Shown: positions 8,030-15,404, counted from the stretch's first letter. The stretch is DNA of 20,000 bases from Symbiodinium natans (GCA_905221605.1 CAJNDS010002745.1:917203-937202); one strand, 5' to 3'. Notes: generated from the letters alone by a model not told the origin. A program made the numbers and translations.

Positions 8030-8354
8030 TCAGTACTCTTCCTTCGCCACCAAAAGACACCCAGTGTAGCCGTTCCGTACCATGGCAGATGACAAAATCA
8101 CCGTCCTTTTCTCTTGAACCCAAACCCTACACCCAAGCACACCTTAAACTCCATAGACCTCGAACTGAATCATGACGGGGTTGGTCTGCATTCGGAACAC
8201 TTTTCCGGGTCTCTACTATAGCAACCTCCTTAGTAGAGCTAGCAGATGCCTTAGTGGATCCTTTCCCACAATCTCTCTCGTAAACCCTAAACCCTAAACC
8301 CCAAACCCTACCTCTTGAGCCCTGGGCTTCATCAGAACCATTGGTCTGGGCCAT
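8030..8354 (-). other. Candidate minus-strand gene fragment
   Basis: A minus frame starts with ATG at 8354 (MAQTNGSDEAQGSR), passes through a heptamer patch (8281-8312) that begins GTAGGG after AAGAG and so could be spliced out, then reads a Ser/Thr/Lys-rich stretch containing KASASSTKEVAIVETRKS, ending at 8127. Further downstream on the minus strand, about 8118-8030, another frame reads DGDFVICHGTERLHWVSF. No domain is recognised. Composition and position fit a small multi-exon gene, but a competing frame exists in the last part, so this is weak. Confidence 0.22.
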
Positions 8355-8393
8355 CGGAGATCCCTGGCAGGGGCCCGGGTTCGTCCCAAGGAA

Positions 8394-8456
8394 CCCTAAA
8401 CCCTAAACCCTAAACCCTAAACCCTAAACCCTAAACCCTAAACCCTAAACCCTAAG
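8394..8456 (-). repeat. CCCTAAA array
   Basis: Nine perfect C-strand units, just upstream (on the minus strand) of the ATG at 8354. Confidence 0.97.
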
Positions 8457-8498
8457 GAAATGCTGCACATACTTCGGTCCTAGAGCAACCGACAAGGG

Positions 8499-8845
8499 GT
8501 TTGAGGTTTAGGGCTGAGGGATTGTTTTCCGGGACCCAAGCGTTGGGTTGAGCGTTTTAGGGGTCTAGGAGTGCAGGGCTGAGGGCTTCAGGGGTTCAAG
8601 ATTTAGGGTGTGGGGTTTGGGGTTTAGGGTTTAGGGTTTAGGGTTTAGAGTTTGGGGTGTTTGGGGTTTAGGGTGTCGGGATTTATAGGGTGTTCGGGGT
8701 TCAAGGTTTTGGGGTTTAGGGTTGGGGGCTGTTTAGGGCCGCCGGGCCAGGCACAGGCCATTTGGGCATTTGAGGAGCTGTGTGCTGATGGCAAGGGTTT
8801 AGGGTTTCGGGTTTAGGGTTTAAGGTTTAGGATTTAGGGTTTAAC
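8499..8845 (+). repeat. Degenerate TTTAGGG repeats
   Basis: Plus-strand units, strongly diverged to about 8600, better preserved at 8606-8725 and 8786-8845. The gap at 8740-8785 is a GC-rich island with one open frame containing AQAIWAFEELCADGKG, unrecognised. Confidence 0.85.
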
Positions 8846-8881
8846 AGCCACTCCCTAACAGGGACTTAGATTTATGAAGCT

Positions 8882-8958
8882 CCCTATTTTTTCGTAGTTC
8901 TCGAAAATAGGGTCCCTGGCGCGGGGTCCTTTTTTATAAGGTGTCGTACTGTATACAG
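8882..8958. repeat. Two small palindromes
   Basis: CCCTATTTT (8882-8890) pairs with AAAATAGGG (8914-8922) as a 9-bp stem. The 10-base palindrome CTGTATACAG is at 8949-8958, just before the next array. The sequence between resembles the TTCTC..GGTCCC ends of the repeat near 19810. Confidence 0.7.
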
Positions 8959-8960
8959 CA

Positions 8961-9096
8961 CCCTAAACCCTAAACCCTAAACCCTAAACCCTAAACCCTA
9001 AACCCTAAACCCTAAACCCTAAACCCTAAACCCTAAACCCTAAACCCCCAAACCCCAAACCCCAAACCCGAAACCCGAAACCCTAAACCCTAAACC
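8961..9096 (-). repeat. CCCTAAA array
   Basis: About fourteen perfect C-strand units and then CCCCAAA and CCCGAAA variants at the 3' end. Confidence 0.97.
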
Positions 9097-9130
9097 TCTC
9101 TTTCATATATAATTTAAATGTTAAGGAGTT

Positions 9131-9271
9131 ACTGGGCAAGGTCGCCGTTTTACTGGGCAAGGTCGCCGTTTTACTGGGCAAGGTCGATTCACCCCTTTTG
9201 ACCAAATTTTCATCGAGCCATTGCCCAGTAAAACGGCGACCTTGCCCAGTAAAACGGCGACCTTGCCCAGT
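9131..9271. repeat. 51-bp perfect-stem hairpin built of 21-bp repeats
   Basis: The left arm 9131-9181 is the exact reverse complement of 9221-9271, with a 39-base loop. Each arm is two and a half copies of the 21-mer ACTGGGCAAGGTCGCCGTTTT (20 bases shown plus a final T). It is not heptamer related. Transcripts would form a long double-stranded RNA, and the DNA could extrude a cruciform. Possible identities are a foldback element or a small-RNA source. No coding capacity. Confidence 0.95.
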
Positions 9272-9462
9272 GAACGGCGTCTTGGTTATCGGGGGGCGAT
9301 GTGCTTGGAAGGGGTGAGACGTTACGGCATGGGTGCGTCGGACTAGAAATTAAGAAAAACTTTTTATTTTCTTAATGTTCTGGGATTCTTTGGGCGGGTG
9401 GGTTTTTTTCCGTTGCCTACACACACTGCTGGCCTAGTAAATGCTCGAACTTGAGATGCTGA
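9272..9462. other. Island with a second short hairpin
   Basis: Unique sequence downstream of the large hairpin. ATTAAGAAAA (9349-9358) pairs with TTTTCTTAAT (9367-9376), an AT-rich 10-bp stem with an 8-base loop. Nothing protein-like. Confidence 0.6.
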
Positions 9463-9606
9463 ACCCTAAACCCTAAACCCTAAACCCTAAACCCTAAACC
9501 CTAAACCCTAAACCCTAAACCCTAAACCCTAAACCCTAAACCCTAAACCCTAAACCCTAAACCCTAAACCCTAAACCCTAAACCCTAACCCTAAACCCTA
9601 AACCCT
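9463..9606 (-). repeat. Near-perfect CCCTAAA array
   Basis: About twenty perfect C-strand units with a single six-base unit (CCCTAA) near 9587. The homogeneity suggests a recent origin or expansion. Confidence 0.98.
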
Positions 9607-9730
9607 CATCATGAGGTTGAGGGCCTTCGGGTTCAGGCTGGACTGGAGACTGGTCCTAAACCCCAAGCTCCAAACGGGACACCAGCTAAGAGTCGGGTTT
9701 TAGGAGGGATTTGGACCCCTTAATAGGGTG

Positions 9731-9806
9731 TAGGGTTTAGGGTTTAGGGTTTGGGGTTTAGGGTTTGGGGTTTAGGGTTTAGGGTTTGGGGTTTAGGGTT
9801 TAGGGG
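9731..9806 (+). repeat. TTTAGGG array
   Basis: About eleven plus-strand units with alternating TTTGGGG variants, running into the left arm of the large inverted repeat. Confidence 0.95.
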
Positions 9807-9810
9807 GTAG

Positions 9811-10229
9811 GGTGGATCATGCTGGGGGGCTGAGGCCCGTTCAGGGTTTAGGGTTTGTAGGGTTTATAGGGTTTATAGGGTTGATAGGGTTGATAGGGTC
9901 AATAGGGTTAATAGGGTTTGTAGGGTTTGCAGGGTTTGTAGGGTAAATAGGGTTTATAGGGTTTATAGGGTTTATAGGGTTTATAAGGTTTATAGGGTTT
10001 ATAGGGTTTATAGGGTTTATAGGGTTTATAGGGTTTAAGGTTATTAGGGCTCAGCCTTGTTGGTGGCCAATCTTGGACCACTGGCTTCTCTAAGTCAGAC
10101 AGGCTCCCTATTGACCCTATCAACCCTATCAACCCTATCAACCCTATAAACCCTATAAACCCTATAAACCCTATAAACCCTACAAACCCTAAACCCTGAA
10201 CGGGCCTCAGCCCCCCAGCATGATCCACC
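9811..10229. repeat. Large inverted repeat with nine-base telomere-derived units
   Basis: 9811-9882 is the exact reverse complement of 10158-10229 (72 bp), including unique sequence (GGTGGATCATGCTGGG, then GAGGCCCGTTCAGGG) and the first nine-base units. Outside the perfect arms the match continues with a 3-base indel into telomeric arrays. Inside, the left half expands into about twenty units of the TTTATAGGG/TTGATAGGG class (to about 10035), while the right half has four TTTATAGGG and three TTGATAGGG equivalents (10111-10180). A unique 75-bp spacer (10036-10110) lies between. The frame reading KPY repeats here is only this nine-mer translated. Confidence 0.95.
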
Positions 10230-10237
10230 CTAATTAC

Positions 10238-10342
10238 CCCCTAAACCCTAAACCCTAAACCCTAAACCCTAAACCCTAAACCCTAAACCCCTAACCCCTA
10301 AACCCTAAACCCTAAACCCTAAACCCTAAACCCTAAACCCTA
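10238..10342 (-). repeat. CCCTAAA array
   Basis: About fifteen C-strand units with one CCCCTAACCCC slip, continuing outward from the right arm of the large inverted repeat. Confidence 0.97.
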
Positions 10343-10351
10343 CCCCCCCGA

Positions 10352-10472
10352 CCCTTGAGCGCACCTGGCCCCCATGGAGCGCGTCGAGGACCTGATGTTG
10401 GCAGCTGAGAGGGGCTTGGAGCTCACAAACCTCCCAACTCGAAAGCCTTACACCCTAAACCCTAAACCTTAA
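10352..10472 (+). other. GC-rich, coding-like island
   Basis: An ATG at 10374 opens 32 codons (MERVEDLMLAAERGLELTNL and on), amphipathic and helix-like until it enters the next heptamer array and stops at 10470-10472. No family recognised. A possible exon relic; chance cannot be excluded. Confidence 0.22.
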
Positions 10473-10711
10473 ACCCTAAACCCTAAACCCTAAACCCTGA
10501 ATCTTAAACCCTAAGCTCCAAACTTCAAAGCCTAAACGCCAAATCTTAAACCCCAATCCCCAAGGCCGGTGCAGCTCGAGCCCGGTGCTGGTGGGTTTAG
10601 GGCTTAGGGCTGAGGCCTTAGGGCGGGCTGAGGGCTGAGGGCTTAGGTCTTGGGGCTTGGGGCTTAGGGCTGAGGGCTTAGGGCTTAGGGCTTAGGTTTA
10701 GGGTTTAGGGT
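10451..10711. repeat. C-strand then G-strand repeats
   Basis: Diverging C-strand units at 10451-10563, a 30-bp unique spacer, then plus-strand units at 10593-10711 dominated by the variants CTTAGGG and CTGAGGG rather than TTTAGGG. Confidence 0.88.
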
Positions 10712-10987
10712 GTGGATTTCAGGGCTGGGAACGAAAGAGACACTCCACTCCAAAGCCGTGCATATCACCTTCTCAGCTTCGCGTAGGCTGTTCCAGGCAA
10801 AGTTTAGGGTCCGCCGACCCTGGCGGCGTGTTGGATGGGAAAAGGAGGTGAAAACCTCCCTCTTTCCCTCCTTACCAGGTGGGGGGGTCGGTGCAAAATT
10901 TTTTCGTGGAGGACCGCGCAGGAACGCGCCACCCGCAGAGCGTCAACAGGCGGTTCAGCACAGGGGGGTAGGGGCGCCCTCACCCAG

Positions 10988-11013
10988 CCCCCCCCCCCCC
11001 GCACCCCCCCCCC

Positions 11014-11047
<34 letters not shown>

Positions 11048-11066
11048 ACCCCACCCCCCCCCCCCC
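10988..11066. repeat. Extreme poly-C tract
   Basis: About 79 bases that are almost all C, with an uninterrupted run of 33 C (11015-11047) broken elsewhere only by single A or G. The minus strand is poly-G. Polyproline and polyglycine frames here are artefacts. The surrounding 10712-11205 is GC-rich unique sequence with no recognised gene. The exact run length is likely to be unreliable in any assembly. Confidence 0.97.
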
Positions 11067-11205
11067 ATCTCTTTTTGGCTTGAGCTGTCCTGGTGCTCCC
11101 CTACCCCCCCCAAACGTTTCACAGAACCCTGCCGAGCAGGCTGGGATAGACCTCTCAACTATGCTCCAGCGGGGTCGGCGGCCTTGAGCCGGAGGCTCTT
11201 AAATT

Positions 11206-11300
11206 TAGGGCTGGTCTAGGGTTTAGGCTTTAGGTTTAGGGTTTTGGGTTTAGGGTTTAGGGTAGGTCTATAGGGTTTAGGGCTTGGGGTTTGTCAGGGG
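11206..11300 (+). repeat. Degenerate TTTAGGG repeats
   Basis: Short run of plus-strand units with slips (TTTTGGG, GGTCTATAGGG) after the poly-C island. Confidence 0.85.
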
Positions 11301-11450
11301 AGGGTGCGCGCTCTTTGTTAAACACCCCCGGCCGCGCGCTCGCGTTGCCCGTCAACCCACCCCGGCCACCCAAACTAGACTCTATTAAGGTTTAGGGTTT
11401 GTGGACTTTTTCTTGTGCACCGATGCTTGCTTTTTTGAAGTTGGTGTTGG

Positions 11451-11740
11451 GGTTTAAGCTGGAGTCGAGGGTAGCCTCGGCCCTGTTCGGACCTTCGGCG
11501 TGTCAGGGCCTTGTTTTCGCAACAATGAGTATTTCAATCGCTAGGGTTTAAGCTGGGGTTCGGGGTAGCCTCGGCCCTTTTCGGGCCTTCGGCACGCTAG
11601 GGCCCGTAGAGGCCCTTATTTGCTTGAAGGCCTTCGCAGGGTTTTGCGGTGTTAGGGGTTTAAGCTGGGGTTCGGGGTAGCTTCGGCCCTTTTCGGGCCG
11701 CCTCGGTGCAGCGGATCCCACCCCAACCACCCAAACTACC
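11451..11740 (+). repeat. Three diverged direct repeats with a GGCCC hairpin
   Basis: Copies start at 11451, 11545 and 11657, each beginning GGTTTAAGCTGG, then GGGTAGC(C/T)TCGGCCC and a short stem (GGCCC TTTTC GGGCC in copies 2 and 3). A second repeat, CCCACCCC..CCACCCAAACTA, is at about 11357 and 11715, bracketing the set. The repeat is not telomeric except for its first bases. Confidence 0.8.
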
Positions 11741-12004
11741 GCCTTTTTCGGGTTTAGAGCGGTCTACCCCCCACGGCCCCCTATCAAGGGGGCTTTCACC
11801 TCGACTCTCCCCGATCGCCGGGATGGGACGCGTTGACTGCTGCTGTTGCTTGAGCCTACACTTTCCAAAATCAACAGGGAGCGGGACAATCTGTTTCACC
11901 CATACTGTGTTTAAGACACCCTCAAGCCCATAGCTAAGCCAGACCCATGTCGGATGAGATGTATGCTGGTGCAACCCTGGCAGGGCCAACCCTGGCGGGG
12001 GCAA
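11660..12004 (-). other. 114-codon open frame, unrecognised
   Basis: The longest frame in the window that is not heptamer, nine-mer or poly-C derived over most of its length. It has a QQQQ run and a Pro/Gly-rich C-terminal half that overlaps the direct repeats, which argues against a real conserved protein. No domain recognised. Confidence 0.12.
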
Positions 12005-12047
12005 ACCTGGTGGGGGCTTCTTAGGGCCGGACCTCCCCCGCCAGGGT
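11971..12047 (+). repeat. 15-bp tandem repeat and hairpin
   Basis: Three tandem 15-mers (11971, 11986, 12001) with the pattern RCAA(C/A)CCTGGYRGGG. The block ACCCTGGCGGGGG (11989-12001) pairs perfectly with CCCCCGCCAGGGT (12035-12047). In one plus frame the 15-mers read GATLAGPTLAGANLVGAS before a stop, a pentapeptide-repeat-like pattern, in a 25-codon ATG frame starting at 11947. Confidence 0.7.
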
Positions 12048-12126
12048 CGCCTTCGGGGGTTTAGGGTTAATCCATTATTACATTGTGCCCTATGGCTAGC
12101 AGGGATGCATCAGGTGTGGCAAGCTC

Positions 12127-12152
12127 GATCTGCTTGGCAAAGCCAGCAGATC
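12127..12152. repeat. Short hairpin
   Basis: GATCTGCT and AGCAGATC form an 8-bp stem, extended by GGC/GCC around an AAA loop with one bulged T. It lies in an otherwise featureless island (12060-12210). Confidence 0.6.
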
Positions 12153-12214
12153 TCGAAGCGGTAGCGTTCAGTCCAGCAACAAGGAACAGCCAGAAATTGA
12201 ACTCTGAACAACCA

Positions 12215-12463
12215 ACCCCAAACCCTGAACCGTAAACCCTAAACCCTAAACCCTAAACCCTAAACCCTATACCCTAAACCCTAAACCCTAAACCCTTAAC
12301 CCTAAACCCCCCAAACCCTAAACACACAACCCTCAACCTCAGGGCTTCAGGGTGTAGGGCAACCCCCTAAGCCCCAAACCGTAAACCCTACACCCTACAC
12401 CCTAAACCCCAAACCCCAAACCCGAATCCCTAAACCCTAAACCCTAAACCCCCAACCCTAAAC
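12215..12463 (-). repeat. CCCTAAA arrays
   Basis: Two C-strand blocks, 12215-12340 (mostly perfect in the middle) and 12360-12463 (with CCCTACA, CCCCAAA and CCCGAAT variants). Confidence 0.95.
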
Positions 12464-12560
12464 TGGGAGCCACGGCAGGCCCTCTTTGAGCAAGGCTTCG
12501 TAGCGCGGCAGCGCCTGCGCGGCAAAGGTTCTGCTGGGCTTTCCAGGGTTTAGCATCGAA
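12464..12560 (+). other. GC-rich, coding-like island
   Basis: A plus frame is open across the island and contains WEPRQALFEQGFVARQRLRG. It stops in the flanking heptamer. Protein-like but short and unrecognised. It lies between a C-strand array and a G-strand array, as several other islands do. Confidence 0.25.
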
Positions 12561-12652
12561 GGGTTTAGGGTTTAGGGTCTAGGGTCTAGGGTTTAGGGTT
12601 TAGGGTTTAGGGTTTAGGGTTTAGGGTTTAGGGTTTAGGGTTTAGGGTTTAG
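12561..12652 (+). repeat. TTTAGGG array
   Basis: Thirteen plus-strand units with two TCTAGGG variants near the start. Confidence 0.97.
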
Positions 12653-12725
12653 TTGACCGGGTAGTTACATGGTCCCTTTTAGGGCTTAGGGTTTAGAAAA
12701 TTTCGAAAAAGTTAATATGGTACAT

Positions 12726-13781
12726 GTTGACTTTGGCCGTTTTAAATAACTTTTCGAAGTTAAACTATGCCATCTAAGCTGAATTGACCGGAAAACTGCG
12801 AGAGGAAGTTTGGTTGAAATGTTTCTCTAAACTGCTCTTGGCATTTTCCGAAACTGCTGCCAAACTGCTTTTCATGGTTTGCTTCTGTTTCTGGAGAGCG
12901 AAATTCCAAAACTGCCACCAAACTGGGGTGCACTTTTTTTGGACCTTTTATTTTGTGGGCCTTTGCTTTGTTTTGCTCTCTTGGGAGGGGGGGTGGGGTT
13001 TATGTAGGGTTTAGGGTTTAGGGTCTAGGGTATAGGGTATAGTGTATAGGGTTAGAGAGGAAAATAGAGGTTATTCTCTGGTTTTCCTCTGTTTCCTACC
13101 AGAATACAATGCCAAAAAAAGGCAAAAAAAAAAGGCAAAACAAATGGCCCCCACCAAGCTGCTCTTAGTTTGGTCTAACTCTTTAGCAAACACACACAGC
13201 AAGAACAAATCTGCCAAACCAGGTGTAGCAGTTTGTTTTTGGGGGCCAAGCCCATCGGTATGCGCGGTTTCCCGAATGAGCGGCGGCCTAAGCCAAGCTG
13301 CCTGCGTGAAATCCGGGCATGAAGCTGCGCGATCCTCAAGTGCGACTGCCTCGAAGATGAAGCCCTTGAAACACTAAAGACCCCGAAAGCCCATTTAAAC
13401 TTGTGAAGGCTCTGAGAACGGAAGAGGAACGCCCAAATGCTCTGCCTTTCCAGCACTGTGCAGCGAGACCTCGGGAACCCAACCTCTGCACAAGTACACA
13501 ACACAAGTCTTTTTTTTAGAAGTTGAATGTAGGAATAAGGGCATGACTACCATGGAGAATCAATTCCCTCGCGACTCTTGGTGCAGCGATTTGCCTGTGC
13601 TCGCACGCTGTTAAATACAATGGGGACTAAATCTAGGGGGAAGCCCAAACGGTGAAGCTCAACAAGTTGTCAATCAATATACCTCAGCGTGAGCAAGCCG
13701 AATGTGAAGGCAGACAGTTTGAGTAGCAGTTTCATTTTTGCCATTTTAGCTTCGAAGGTAAAATTTGACTATGAAGTCAAC
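12726..13781. mobile_element. AT-rich 1.06-kb insert with inverted ends
   Basis: The left end (12726-12771, GTTGACTT..TTCGAAGTTAAAC..TGCC) and right end (13740-13781) match as imperfect inverted repeats through GTTGACTT, TTCGAAG.TAAA and TGSC. The motif AAACTG(C) occurs six times in plus orientation near the left end (12793, 12829, 12851, 12862, 12909, 12920) and as CAGTTT near 13229, 13715 and 13727 on the right. Mirrored subterminal motifs are typical of transposase-binding sites in DNA transposons such as hAT. The frames inside (76 and 111 codons, plus strand) resemble no transposase. The insert is AT- and T-rich and largely free of heptamers except 13000-13050. A decayed non-autonomous DNA transposon is the best guess. 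Confidence 0.5.
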
Positions 13782-14079
13782 TCTGGTTTTGACTTTGCGA
13801 CAGCCACGTTTTAACTTCAAAGTTAACTTGATAATTTCGCCGTTTAGCCTCGAAGTTAAAAGTCGAAGTCAAAACGCCAACTATCTTTTGAACAAATCTT
13901 TTAAAGAAGTCGAGACACACAACTCTTCTGGCTTAAGTGGTCTTAGGGGGTATTGAAGTCACTGCAGGTGAGACACTAGGACGAGAACTCTAAGCTGGAG
14001 CTGGAAGTGGAGCCTGCTGGAGGAACCCGAGGAATCCGATGACTTCTCCGAGGCGGTTTTCAAGGCGGCAATCTTCTTC
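13782..14079 (+). other. Palindromic flank and coding-like island
   Basis: 13785-13885 holds nested inverted repeats (GTTTTGACTT..GAAGTCAAAAC and TTTTAACTTC..GAAGTTAAAA) related to the ends of the preceding insert. A CAG|GTGAGA 5' splice-site consensus is at 13965-13973. From about 14015 a plus frame reads LLEEPEESDDFSEAVFKAAI into the next array. Neither the peptide nor the palindrome is recognised. Confidence 0.35.
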
Positions 14080-14083
14080 GTGG

Positions 14084-14208
14084 GCTTAGGGTTTAGGGTT
14101 TCGGGTTTCGGGTTTCGGGTTTAGGGCCTTTAGGGCCTTTAGGGCCTTTAGGGCCTTTAGGGCCTTTAGGGTTTAGGGCCTTTAGGGTTTAGGGTTTAGG
14201 GTTTAGGG
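14084..14208 (+). repeat. TTTAGGG array with GGGCCTTTA nine-mers
   Basis: Begins with three TTTCGGG units, then five or six tandem GGGCCTTTA nine-base units (about 14124-14170), then returns to TTTAGGG. The nine-mer differs from the heptamer by an inserted CC. The same CCTTTAGGG unit appears in reverse at 15727-15760. Confidence 0.93.
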
Positions 14209-14512
14209 ATGCTTGCGGTGTTGTGTTGCTTTGGCACGGACCTTCTCTTGCAACGTGCGTCTTGGTGATGGGAGCCTGTCTGGAACCAATGCTGTTTGGT
14301 CAGCCCATCGGCGGGTCATCTCGTTCGTGTCCCCCGTACCAGAACCAGGGTCCTCCCAGGAACGTGGTTTGTCATGGTACTCCTTGCGCCATGCTACAGG
14401 CTGCCTGGTGACTGTCTCGCTGATTTCATGTGATAGCCTGTCTGCGTGAGTAGGGGTAGTGAGGTGGGTTACGAAATCTTAATAGGGTTTGTAGGGGATG
14501 CTAAGTAGACTG
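14209..14512 (+). other. Island with overlapping open frames
   Basis: Two plus frames (14213-14449, 78 codons; 14223-14411, 62 codons) overlap across unique sequence of moderate GC content. Neither shows a domain, signal peptide or family I know. One of them could be coding, but nothing visible decides it. Confidence 0.2.
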
Positions 14513-14612
14513 AACCCTAAACCCTAAACCCTAAACCCTAAACCCTAAACCCTAAACCCTAAACCCTAAACCCTAAACCCTAAACCCTAAACCCTAAACC
14601 CTAAACCCTAAA
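14513..14612 (-). repeat. Near-perfect CCCTAAA array
   Basis: Fourteen perfect C-strand units. On the minus strand the array begins a few bases after a GTAAGT motif. Confidence 0.98.
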
Positions 14613-14700
14613 CTTACTAAGTCAAAAGAGCTCCTAAGGAAGGCCTCGTCTCCACACTGCCGCTTGAGCGTTGCTACGGCCTCGTGGCAGGCCTCCGGTC
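14613..14700 (-). other. Possible minus-strand exon before a telomeric array
   Basis: On the minus strand this island reads EACHEAVATLKRQCGDEAFL and on to FDL, then GTAAGT (14612-14617 on the plus strand), the consensus 5' splice site, straight into the TTTAGGG array. An AG (GACCGGAG) precedes the segment at its upstream end. Unrecognised peptide; inference only. Confidence 0.3.
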
Positions 14701-14726
14701 AGGGCCCACTTCGGGGTCTCTAGGGA

Positions 14727-14832
14727 GGGTTTAGGGTTTAGGGTTTAGGGTTTAGGGTTTAGGGTTTAGGGTTTAGGGTTTAGGGTTTAGGGTTTAGGGT
14801 TTAGGTTTTAGGGTTTTGGGTTTTGGGCTTAG
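14727..14832 (+). repeat. TTTAGGG array
   Basis: Fifteen plus-strand units, nearly perfect, ending in TTTTGGG variants. A few C-strand units follow directly (14836-14860). Confidence 0.97.
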
Positions 14833-14916
14833 GAAACCCTAAACCCTAAACCCTGATCCCCTAAACTCGAAGCCCCATCGATCCCTATACTCGCTGGTCC
14901 TCGGACTGAACAAGCT

Positions 14917-15000
14917 TCAGCCCAGGAATAAAAAGGGTACCCTGTTTGTTTAAAGGAGCTTATAGGGGAACCCAAACTCAAAAAAAATGAATACGGGCCC
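14917..15000. mobile_element. Small inverted-repeat element, copy 3 (right end lost)
   Basis: Matches the family from CAGCCCAGGAATAAAAAGGG through GTTTAAAGGAGCTTATAGGGGAACCC and the A-rich block to ATACGGGCC. The usual right end (TACTCTGGGTC) is missing, replaced by two tandem 22-mers starting GGGCCCTAGTTGCTGC (14995-15016 and 15017-15038, two mismatches). Confidence 0.7.
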
Positions 15001-15097
15001 TAGTTGCTGCGCAAAAGGGTCCTAGCTGCTGCGCAAAAGTACGGCACCATTCAGCTGGAGGTCATGCACACTACAGTGATATGGCATCGAAGGCTTG

Positions 15098-15222
15098 TAG
15101 GGTTTAGGGTTTAGGGTTTAGGGTTTAGGGTTTAGGGTTTAGGGTTTAGGGTTTAGGGTTTAGGGTTTAGGGTTTAGGGTTTAGGGTTTAGGGTTTAGGG
15201 TTTAGGGTTTAGGGTTTAGGGT
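15098..15222 (+). repeat. Perfect TTTAGGG array
   Basis: About eighteen uninterrupted plus-strand units with no variant seen, indicating recent origin or active homogenisation. Confidence 0.98.
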
Positions 15223-15252
15223 AAACAAAGCCCAACGTAGGGCTTAGCGTTA

Positions 15253-15404
15253 ACCTGAAGGCTCCCAATGTAGTTCTTTTCGGGGTTAGTTATAGGGGGA
15301 CTAGAGCAGTACGACCCTAAAGAAGCACTACATAGAAGCCTTTACGTAAGGTATATGTCGGGTTAAAAACGGTAGGATGTAGGCGTCTAGGGTTTACCCT
15401 AGAC
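15253..15404. repeat. Imperfect inverted-repeat element and palindrome
   Basis: GAAGGCTCCCAATGTAGTTC near 15256 pairs imperfectly with sequence around 15320-15350 (GAAGCACTACATAGAAGCC), about three quarters identical, giving a MITE-like unit of roughly 100 bp. Just beyond, 15385-15404 is the palindrome GTCTAGGGTTTACCCTAGAC, enclosed by GTCGGGT (15358) and ACCCGAC (15403). Confidence 0.55.

Noticed and set aside
8060-8110. A dinoflagellate spliced-leader-like site or an ATG with good context (TACCATGGCA)
   Set aside because: I did not find the conserved 22-base spliced leader, and the ATG frame stops after 11 codons.
9463-9606. A chromosome end (true telomere)
   Set aside because: The array has ordinary sequence on both sides and other arrays point the opposite way. 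The same holds for the 19367-19633 array.
9908-10228. A 106-codon minus frame with KPY and GFI repeats
   Set aside because: It is the TTTATAGGG/TTGATAGGG nine-mer translated on each arm of the inverted repeat.
10710-11219. A 169-codon plus frame, longest in the window, with polyproline
   Set aside because: Its middle is the poly-C tract, and every frame across that tract is open. The flanks show no domain.
13042-13377. A 111-codon plus frame in the AT-rich insert
   Set aside because: It starts in heptamer-derived sequence, contains a lysine run from A tracts, and shows no transposase or other motif.
14124-14170. A CRISPR-like array
   Set aside because: Units are directly adjacent nine-mers with no spacers. 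No cas-like genes exist in the window.
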